Below, piece after piece: positions 58,139 through 64,000 of a stretch of DNA of 64,000 bases. This stretch comes from Lentilactobacillus sp. Marseille-Q4993. GTDB lineage: Bacteria; Bacillota; Bacilli; Lactobacillales; Lactobacillaceae. How positions within the stretch are numbered: the first letter of the stretch is position 1; each line of letters opens with the position of its first letter. The stretch lies in NCBI RefSeq assembly GCF_951230165.1, contig NZ_CATNVB010000005.1, positions 23,672 through 87,671 of the forward strand, given 5' to 3'. The notes under the pieces are model-generated. The model worked only from the letters and a program-made list of their open reading frames with translations, made no database searches and was not told where the DNA came from. The position numbers and the translations under genes were made by a program.

Positions 58139-59052
58139 AAAGGCTTATTTGCCTTCATGTCTTCGATAATATTAGGATTAAATTTTTCTGCTCTTAACAT
58201 TGCAACTTCATAACCGTGAGGATTATACCGAATCTTTTTATCATCGGGATCCTTCAAAATTGGCGTCTCCATTATTTTGGGGACGTTTTTTAATTGTTCA
58301 TGATGAGCAATATAGTTAAGAGCATCAAACCCAATCGTCCCTAATCCTAAAATTTCATGACGATCTTTATGACTACCCATTTCATTCTTAGAATCATTCA
58401 AATGGATAACTTTAATTCTATCAAGGCCAACAACATGATCAAATTCATTTAGAACCCCATCAAAGTCGTTTTTGACGTCATAACCCGCATCATTGGTGTG
58501 ACAAGTATCAAAAGTAACTGACAACTTACTGTTATCCTTTACTTTATCAATAATTTGGGCAATTTGTTCGAACGTGATTCCAACCTCAGTTCCCTTACCA
58601 GCCATAGTTTCTAAAGCGATTTGAGTAGTTTGGTCAGGTTCAATTACCTCGTTAAGGCCCTCAGCTATGTGGGCAATTGCTTTATCTGCGCCTGCTCCAA
58701 CGTGAGCTCCTGGATGCAGAACAATTTGGGTAGCTCCAATCGCTTGAGCCCGCCTAATTTCTTCGTGAAGAAACGAAATTCCAAACTCAAAACTTTCTGG
58801 TTTTAACGTGTTGCCAAGATTAATGATATATGGAGCGTGAACAACTACTTCCCGAATATCATTATCAGCCATGAAGGCCTTCCCTTCATCCGCTTTAAGC
58901 TTCTCGATTGGTTTTCTAACGGTGTTTTGAGGTGCTCCGGTGTACACCATAAAGGCGTTTTCCTTAAGCTCAGCTGCCTGTTTTGCTGAACCTAAAAACA
59001 TATCTGTTCCGTTCATGTTGACGTGAGAGCCAACTAAAAATTCATCACTCAT
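58135..59052 (-). CDS. nfo: Endonuclease IV
   Basis: AP endonuclease that cleaves DNA 5' to abasic sites in base-excision repair; needs zinc. It has 305 residues. The TIM-barrel motifs are [49 protein letters not shown] and [18 protein letters not shown]. Convergent with ppsR with no terminator between, and its start overlaps the teichoic-acid transferase gene by eight bases, so it is at the end of that operon. Confidence 0.95.
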   Translation of the reverse strand: MSDEFLVGSHVNMNGTDMFLGSAKQAAELKENAFMVYTGAPQNTVRKPIEKLKADEGKAFMADNDIREVVVHAPYIINLGNTLKPESFEFGISFLHEEIRRAQAIGATQIVLHPGAHVGAGADKAIAHIAEGLNEVIEPDQTTQIALETMAGKGTEVGITFEQIAQIIDKVKDNSKLSVTFDTCHTNDAGYDVKNDFDGVLNEFDHVVGLDRIKVIHLNDSKNEMGSHKDRHEILGLGTIGFDALNYIAHHEQLKNVPKIMETPILKDPDDKKIRYNPHGYEVAMLRAEKFNPNIIEDMKANKPF

Positions 59053-60262
59053 TGTGTTTCCTCCCTAGAATTTCATTTACAACCCGCTTAGCAGCAGTTC
59101 CGTCCTCCCAAGCACAAAATCGTTGGTTAAACCTTTCAAGGTTAGCTTGGAATTCAGGGTAATTACCCTTCTTATCAAATTCACTGATTCGGCTATAAAA
59201 TGAGTCAGTGTCAGTAACTAACGGCCCAGGTAATTCACTTTCATTATAGTCGAAATAAAAACCTCTGAGCTCATCACGATAGTGTTCCAAGTCATATGAA
59301 TAAAACAGTATTGGCCGCATCAGATTGGCAAAATCGAACATCACGGAAGAGTAATCCGTAATCAACAAATCAGAAATCAAATATAGCTGATTAATATCCT
59401 CATCTGCCAAAATCTTAACCCGATTTTCGTATCCATCTATATTAATTTTATCCTTAACTAAGTAGTGAGGTCTAATAATTAGTTGAGTGTCATCATCGAT
59501 CTGCTCAAAAAAGGATGCTAACGAAAATGGTAATTCAAAATTATAGACTCCCTGTGCCTTTGCATCATCATCTCGCCACGTTGGGGCATACAAAATTACT
59601 TTATTAGGAACAAACCCAAACAGGCGCTTCTTGATCTCGACGATAGATTTTTGATTGTTTGCTGTATACAAGACGTCATTTCGGGGGTATCCAACCGGAA
59701 GATAGTTGTTATTAAACGCAAACGCGGAAGTAAATATTTTCTGGGAATACTCATTCGGTGCTATCAGATATTCCCACCGATTAGCCTCATTGGCAAAATC
59801 ACGATGGTATTTTTCAGTTGAGGTACCAGGAATTTCAACGTTCTCAATATCGATCCCAAGTTTCTTTAATGGGGTTCCATGCCAGGTCTGCACATACGTT
59901 GTGCGAGAATTCTTCTTCCACCAGTTTGGCATTCTAGAGTTAAAAACCCAATAATCAGCTGTAGCTAGTAGCTTTACCCATTTAAGTGAAAACCGCTTGA
60001 TCAATTTTACAGTTGGAAAAGCTTGGTGTAAACGTTCGAATTCCCGTGGCTTAACGCTGAAATAAAGTTCACCGGTCTGCTCGGGATTTTGGCGAATTAC
60101 TTCCTGATATATTGCGTACGGATTATCGTTAATGTTATTACCGTTAAAGCTTTCAAACACCATTCGCCCCTTTTTCACGGGCATACAAATAAACCCATCG
60201 TTTATCACGATGAGTCCATAGCGAGCAATCAGTTTTAATAATTTAACTAGTTTATTACTCAT
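59045..60262 (-). CDS. CDP-glycerol glycerophosphotransferase-family enzyme
   Basis: Teichoic-acid polymerase or primase of the TagB/TagF family, transferring glycerol phosphate from CDP-glycerol at the inner membrane face. It has 405 residues, so it lacks the long N-terminal half of full-size TagF. The motifs [15 protein letters not shown] and [19 protein letters not shown] are conserved. The N-terminus is amphipathic and may sit in the membrane. It is the last wall-teichoic gene before nfo. Whether it primes or polymerises cannot be told. Confidence 0.88.
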   Translation of the reverse strand: MSNKLVKLLKLIARYGLIVINDGFICMPVKKGRMVFESFNGNNINDNPYAIYQEVIRQNPEQTGELYFSVKPREFERLHQAFPTVKLIKRFSLKWVKLLATADYWVFNSRMPNWWKKNSRTTYVQTWHGTPLKKLGIDIENVEIPGTSTEKYHRDFANEANRWEYLIAPNEYSQKIFTSAFAFNNNYLPVGYPRNDVLYTANNQKSIVEIKKRLFGFVPNKVILYAPTWRDDDAKAQGVYNFELPFSLASFFEQIDDDTQLIIRPHYLVKDKINIDGYENRVKILADEDINQLYLISDLLITDYSSVMFDFANLMRPILFYSYDLEHYRDELRGFYFDYNESELPGPLVTDTDSFYSRISEFDKKGNYPEFQANLERFNQRFCAWEDGTAAKRVVNEILGRKHNE

Positions 60263-60279
60263 TAAAAAAAGCTCCTTCG

Positions 60280-61089
60280 CTAAATCAAATCAACAAACTT
60301 AGATCTGAACTTGTAGTGAAGATGGGAACCAACCAAGAGGAAGAATAGTACCATACCCCAAAAGACAAGTGTCAACGTTGGTTTCTGCCAGAAATATGCG
60401 GTATGGAACATTGAATCTCTGAAACCAGACACAATGTAGAAGAATGGGTTCAGTTGTAAAATTCTAACCATTGGTGCTGGAAACGCGTTTGTTTCAAAGT
60501 TGAACAGAACTCCTGACAAGTAGAACAGCATTCTCATCAACGATTGAAGTAAGATTCGGTAATCTCTAACCAACACAGATACAGTTGAATTAAAGATACC
60601 GAAAGCAACCAACCAAGCAATCATACAGATGAAGTAGTAAATCCACTGGAACCAAGAGATTGTTGGGTAAACCCCATGGAGTAATCCAATTAATAGCGTA
60701 AAGATCAACATTGTCCAAAATGAAGATAAGTTACTGACAACTTTTATCGTTGGTAGCACACTGACGGGAAACTTCATTTTGGAAACCATCCCGACCCGCG
60801 AGTAAATACTCTTAGATGCATCAAGCGTCACCCGGTTCATATAAAACCAAGGAGTGATACCAATAACCATCCAAGGTAGGTAGGCAATCCCATGAGTCGC
60901 ATTTCCGTGTTTTAATCCAACCCCGAACACGACCCAGTAAATAGCAATCTGAATTAGTGGGTAAAGATATTCCCACACTAATCCTAAATAGTGACTTTGA
61001 TATTCTGCTTTGTCTTCGTATCTAGAAATTCTAAAGATAATTCCGAGATTCTCTAACTGCTCTTTTATAAGAGTAAATACTTCTTTCAA
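60280..61089 (-). CDS. tagG: TagG-type ABC transporter permease
   Basis: ABC-2 membrane permease with about six helices, 269 residues, of the type that exports undecaprenyl-linked wall teichoic acid. The amphipathic N-terminal helix and the early YLGLVWEYLYPLIQIAIYWV segment are typical of the polysaccharide exporters. The matching ATPase gene (tagH) is not adjacent. It lies between two CDP-glycerol transferases, which supports a teichoic-acid cargo. Confidence 0.88.
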   Translation of the reverse strand: MKEVFTLIKEQLENLGIIFRISRYEDKAEYQSHYLGLVWEYLYPLIQIAIYWVVFGVGLKHGNATHGIAYLPWMVIGITPWFYMNRVTLDASKSIYSRVGMVSKMKFPVSVLPTIKVVSNLSSFWTMLIFTLLIGLLHGVYPTISWFQWIYYFICMIAWLVAFGIFNSTVSVLVRDYRILLQSLMRMLFYLSGVLFNFETNAFPAPMVRILQLNPFFYIVSGFRDSMFHTAYFWQKPTLTLVFWGMVLFFLLVGSHLHYKFRSKFVDLI

Positions 61090-61106
61090 AACTGAGCACT
61101 CCTTAT

Positions 61107-62267
61107 TTATGATTCCAATATTGATAGATAATGATCAATCACCCTATCAGAAGCGTGACCATCGTTATATGTATTCCAACGACGATTAAATTCATCAAAA
61201 TTAGTTGGCTTAGCTGCTGAAATCTCTTCTCTCAATTCATTAACCGAGAGAACTGGATTTGAGGGCAACCAGTCCAAAAAATCATCCTGAATCCCTGGAT
61301 CGAGCTTGTACTTTTTTAAATCAAACATGTAGAAAATAACAGATTTTGCATTATCTAACAAGCTAAAGTCAAACGCAACTGATGAATAGTCGGTTACCAG
61401 TGTATCACAAACGGTCAGTAGTTCATTAGTTGAAAATTCATGTAAAAACCGAATTTGTTTGCTACGTACCTTGCGAACCTCACCCTCTCGATCCCGCAAA
61501 ACTGGGTGAAGCTTGATAATGACAATTGCATTAGGATCACTGCTAAGTGCCTTTGCAGTCCCTTTAGGAAGTGAGAACGCCTTGTCATCACGGTATGTTG
61601 GAGCGTACAGAATCACCCGCTTATTAGCGAGTTCAGGTGCACTTCGAAAAATCCGCTTTCTAGTAGAAGTTACCCAATCCTTATCAAAGAACTGGTCACT
61701 CCGAGGATATCCCAACATCTTCATACGGTCCATGTCAGTTGCGTAACTATTTGAAAATACCCGTCCCATCGACTCTGACGAAACGATATAGTCATCAAAC
61801 TTATCATAAACTGCCTGAAACCGTCGCTTATCTGATGCTGAACGTTCTTCAGTTGTGGGATCCTGCCAACCAAACTTTTTGATTGCTCCGTTGGCATGCC
61901 AAAGCTGGACTATCTTAGTTGACGGTCCCTTAACTAGACCACCAATAAAAGCATAGTAGTTGTCACAAAAGATAACCTTAGCCGTCATTATTCTTGGTAT
62001 CCCCGCAAATACAAATCGCAGATTATCCTTGAACGGCCTAGTTGTAATACCAAATGCTGCCAAATCTGTTGCTGCTGCTTCAGTTGCTCGTCGATAATAC
62101 ACAACGAGTTTTTTGCCCTTAGGCATGTGTGACGCTAATTGCTTGATAAAGTCAACATTGCTATCAAAACTCATTAGATAGACAATATTGGTTTTCCTCC
62201 GCCAAATATTTAGCATCGACATTAGTCGAATTAAAAATAGGTAAAATACCTTCACAGTTCTCACCAA
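61107..62267 (-). CDS. CDP-glycerol glycerophosphotransferase-family enzyme (TagB-like)
   Basis: Second enzyme of the TagB/TagF family, 386 residues. Motifs are IVQLWHANGAIKKFGW and TLVTDYSSVAFDFSLLDNA. An N-terminal hydrophobic stretch may bind the membrane. Its first position in the operon and size fit a primase (TagB), but this is inference. Start is uncertain: TTG 62267 or GTG 62264, with GGAAAGAG nearby. It has an extended -10 promoter. Confidence 0.87.
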   Translation of the reverse strand: MVRTVKVFYLFLIRLMSMLNIWRRKTNIVYLMSFDSNVDFIKQLASHMPKGKKLVVYYRRATEAAATDLAAFGITTRPFKDNLRFVFAGIPRIMTAKVIFCDNYYAFIGGLVKGPSTKIVQLWHANGAIKKFGWQDPTTEERSASDKRRFQAVYDKFDDYIVSSESMGRVFSNSYATDMDRMKMLGYPRSDQFFDKDWVTSTRKRIFRSAPELANKRVILYAPTYRDDKAFSLPKGTAKALSSDPNAIVIIKLHPVLRDREGEVRKVRSKQIRFLHEFSTNELLTVCDTLVTDYSSVAFDFSLLDNAKSVIFYMFDLKKYKLDPGIQDDFLDWLPSNPVLSVNELREEISAAKPTNFDEFNRRWNTYNDGHASDRVIDHYLSILES

Positions 62268-62295
62268 ACTCTTTCCATTATTAACACACTCGGAT

Positions 62296-62304
62296 ATTAT
62301 ACCA
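62296..62304 (-). promoter_or_regulatory. Promoter of the teichoic-acid operon
   Basis: Minus-strand TGGTATAAT, an extended -10 box with consensus hexamer, 30 bases before the first gene. -35 is poor. Confidence 0.65.
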
Positions 62305-62354
62305 CACCCGCAGAGCCGAAAAAGGAAAAATCAGGGGCATAGGAATATCTTAAC

Positions 62355-63230
62355 TTATGGCTTGGGCTCGTAAAATCGGCCAAGAATTTTAACTGTGTCG
62401 GAAATGCTTGCAAATGCATTTGGGTCTGATTCAAGTAATGCTTCCTCGAGCTCATTCATCTCGTAACGAGAAATTACAGTAAATAGAATGGTCTTAGCAT
62501 CGTGTTGATAAGCCCCCTCAGCATTATGGACGATTGTAATTCCCCGCCGAAGATGATTTTGAACGCTATCAATCACCGTATTAGGTCGAGTGGTAATAAT
62601 CATCACCTGCATCCGTTGTTGCTTGGTAAACGTCATGTCCATAACCTTGGCATTAACCAGTAAACTCAGTGCGGAATAAAAGGCGTATGGCCAGCCGTAT
62701 GCAAAAGCTGCAGCAATAATTATCAAAGTATTGAAGGCAATATTGATTGTCCCGATTGAGCGACCTGTTCGTTCCCGAATAACAATTCCAAGAATATCGA
62801 GGCCACCGGTTGAAATCCCGTTTTTGAGAGCTAGTCCCGTTCCAAATCCATTAACCGCCCCACCGAAAATCGCACAAATTATTGGATCATGTGTCAACTG
62901 TAGCGGATTTAATACTTGAAGCATCACACTGGAAAGAACAACCGTTATAACTGTAAAAACAGTGAATTCCTTGCTAATGGCATACCACGCTAATACAAAC
63001 AAAGGTAAATTAAGCAGGAATAAACCAGCACCAGTGGAAATCGTCATCGGTAAAAATCGCTCACTGATTGTTGTCAGCAACTGAGCAAACCCCGTTATTC
63101 CGGAAGAATATATGTGTCCGGGCGTCCAGAAGAAATTAACCGCAATTGATACCAGAATAGCGTAAATCATTGAGGTTGATATTTTGGTTATGTAAGTATG
63201 TCGCCGAAGCATTTTTGAAACGTCGTCCAT
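62355..63230 (-). CDS. YitT-family membrane protein (second paralogue)
   Basis: Integral membrane protein of 291 residues with the DUF161 helices (about 15-200) and the DUF2179 soluble domain with NAEGAYQHDAKTILF. GTGLALKNGISTGGLDILG is the family motif. It is a paralogue of 18953-19846, sharing the layout but not closely alike in sequence. The function is unknown. It sits alone between the teichoic-acid operon and a small membrane protein. Confidence 0.88.
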   Translation of the reverse strand: MDDVSKMLRRHTYITKISTSMIYAILVSIAVNFFWTPGHIYSSGITGFAQLLTTISERFLPMTISTGAGLFLLNLPLFVLAWYAISKEFTVFTVITVVLSSVMLQVLNPLQLTHDPIICAIFGGAVNGFGTGLALKNGISTGGLDILGIVIRERTGRSIGTINIAFNTLIIIAAAFAYGWPYAFYSALSLLVNAKVMDMTFTKQQRMQVMIITTRPNTVIDSVQNHLRRGITIVHNAEGAYQHDAKTILFTVISRYEMNELEEALLESDPNAFASISDTVKILGRFYEPKP

Positions 63231-63327
63231 TTATTTTGAATTCCCCTTAATCATCATCTTTATATTGATTATATACTATTATTTCAGTCAGCAAAGTAGG
63301 AAAAATAAGCAGCTTCCGCTAAACTGT

Positions 63328-63382
63328 CAAAAACGCAGAGATTCAATCACGATTTCGAGGTAATTGAATCACTGCGTTTTTG
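63328..63382. terminator. Long hairpin terminator between yitT and small membrane protein
   Basis: CAAAAACGCAG and CTGCGTTTTTG plus inner GATTCAAT / ATTGAATC arms make a strong, nearly perfect stem with a 15-base loop. Ts follow on both strands. Confidence 0.85.
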
Positions 63383-63400
63383 AATTTATCCTATCAAGAT

Positions 63401-63592
63401 TTAAACCAATTTTACCGACAACCAAAAAATTATCACATACAAAACAATCACTATTGGGCCTAATATTCGCAATCGTTTAAAATAAGCATTTCTCATCTTG
63501 GATTTAACAACCTTTTTACCAAAAATAACAAGGCTAACTGCTAGAAGTGCCGGAATTCCAATAATCAAGGCATTAAACAAATAAACGTTCAT
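63401..63592 (-). CDS. Small two-helix membrane protein
   Basis: A 63-residue hypothetical protein with two membrane helices (about 3-23 and 43-62) joined by a basic loop (KKVVKSKMRNAYFKRLR). Start 63592 follows AAGGAG at good distance; the longer reading to 63619 is not supported. I do not recognise a family. A terminator follows. Confidence 0.65.
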   Translation of the reverse strand: MNVYLFNALIIGIPALLAVSLVIFGKKVVKSKMRNAYFKRLRILGPIVIVLYVIIFWLSVKLV

Positions 63593-63615
63593 AAATAACT
63601 CCTTACTCATCAAAT

Positions 63616-63999
63616 TCAATTTATTAATTCTTTAACTATAAAAAATAACCAAAATATACAAATCGAATTGTAATCATTTAATTCAACACATTTAATTAAA
63701 CTGTAGGTTTGTGAAATAAAAACACCTTTTATATGAACAATATTGGAAAATAAATAAAAAATTGATTGCAAAATAAAATTAGGTGGTTGGGAAATAACAA
63801 TGTAAATTAAAAAAAGGCTGGGACATAAGTCACGCCGATAAATAAACTGGACCATATTTTCCATGATTCTTCGGAAAATATGGTCCAGTTTTTCTTTTAC
63901 CGCTAAGCAAGGAAATAAAATAGCCATCATCAAAGCCAATTTATTCATATTTGCTGCCATTAGGATAATCCCTAATTCATTATTTACTTGTCTTAATCC
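63616..63999 (-). CDS. C-terminal part of an IS1182-like transposase, running off the window
   Basis: The frame is open to the right edge and reads GLRQVNNELGIILMAANMNKLAL, which resembles the end of IS1182-family DDE transposases. After this come LFPCLAVKEKLDHIFRRIME and a tail IYRRDLCPSLF, encoded inside a hairpin and the repeat end. Beyond base 63816 the frame continues into flanking DNA to a stop at 63616; this last part is probably not transposase. The IS assignment is by motif only. Confidence 0.65.
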   Translation of the reverse strand, partial: GLRQVNNELGIILMAANMNKLALMMAILFPCLAVKEKLDHIFRRIMENMVQFIYRRDLCPSLFLIYIVISQPPNFILQSIFYLFSNIVHIKGVFISQTYSLIKCVELNDYNSICIFWLFFIVKELIN

Positions 64000-64000
64000 A
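63816..64000 (-). mobile_element. Left end of an IS1182-like element
   Basis: The end is marked by GGCTGGGACATAA at 63816-63828, a terminal sequence common to lactobacillar IS1182-like repeats, and contains the transposase tail. The other end lies outside the window, so target duplication cannot be checked. Confidence 0.55.
63844..63891. repeat. Perfect 19-bp inverted repeat in IS end
   Basis: AAACTGGACCATATTTTCC (63844-63862) is matched perfectly by its reverse complement at 63873-63891 around a 10-base loop, then TTTT on the plus strand. It is part of the transposase coding tail and could also terminate transcripts that enter the element from its left flank. Confidence 0.85.

Noticed and set aside
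63616..63960. A 114-residue open frame as a new membrane protein
   Set aside because: It is open to the window edge, its first part matches a transposase C-terminus, and the remainder is readthrough into AT-rich flanking DNA.

Overview
The window is a stretch of core chromosome from a low-GC Gram-positive bacterium of the family Lactobacillaceae. Gene order matches the conserved lactobacillar blocks topA-dprA-rnhB-rbgA, thyA-folA, hup-der-rpsA-cmk, scpA-scpB-rluB, dnaE-pyk, dnaG-rpoD and glyQS-recO-era-ybeY-phoH. Firmicute regulators are present: an FMN riboswitch, a glycine T-box, sigma-A promoters and CcpA-like sites. The lineage is probably obligately heterofermentative: pfkA, usually found between dnaE and pyk in homofermenters, is absent here, and glycerol kinase lacks the histidine phosphorylated by the PTS. 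This is inference from local context. Almost every gene is on the minus strand; the exceptions are short single-gene units (fni, a HAD phosphatase, pepD, a yitT paralogue, a DUF2929-type gene, ppsR).

Layout. 1-8.9 kb: end of type 2 IPP isomerase, an rRNA m5C methyltransferase, HAD phosphatase, glycerol kinase with a CcpA-type operator, a small tautomerase, dipeptidase and topoisomerase I. 8.9-13.2 kb: dprA carrying an in-frame amber codon, rnhB, rbgA, yozE, a YpmS-like protein and an SGNH hydrolase. 13.3-18.8 kb: degV, folA, thyA, an ABC-F ATPase and cca. 19-28.7 kb: yitT paralogue, an unrecognised gene, a TPR protein, hup, der, rpsA, cmk, a LysM membrane protein, a RecS-type helicase and its YpbB-like partner. 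28.7-33.8 kb: ribU under an FMN riboswitch, then rluB, scpB, scpA, ribT, xerD and cvfB. 34-48.6 kb: pyk, dnaE, a DUF2929-type protein, clpB, pepT, nif3-like, trmK, rpoD and dnaG. 48.7-57.1 kb: glyS-glyQ under a T-box, recO, an unrecognised gene, era, dgkA, ybeY, phoH, yqeY and rpsU. 57.3-64 kb: ppsR, nfo, a teichoic-acid cluster (two CDP-glycerol transferases around a TagG-type permease), a second yitT, a small membrane protein, and the end of an IS1182-like transposase at the right edge.

Most of the window is housekeeping, and I found no defence island, CRISPR array, prophage or clearly new multigene system. The observations most worth following are the amber codon that splits dprA; three genes (HAD phosphatase, SGNH hydrolase, ribT) that have a good Shine-Dalgarno but no ATG, GTG or TTG at the expected distance, with AUC, AUU or ACG there instead; Thr at position 232 of glycerol kinase; a near-perfect hairpin between the dnaG promoter and its start codon; and an unrecognised gene with a DUF4357-like tail between era and recO. 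Coordinates, promoters and hairpins were read by eye; domain names come from motif recognition, not from database searches.
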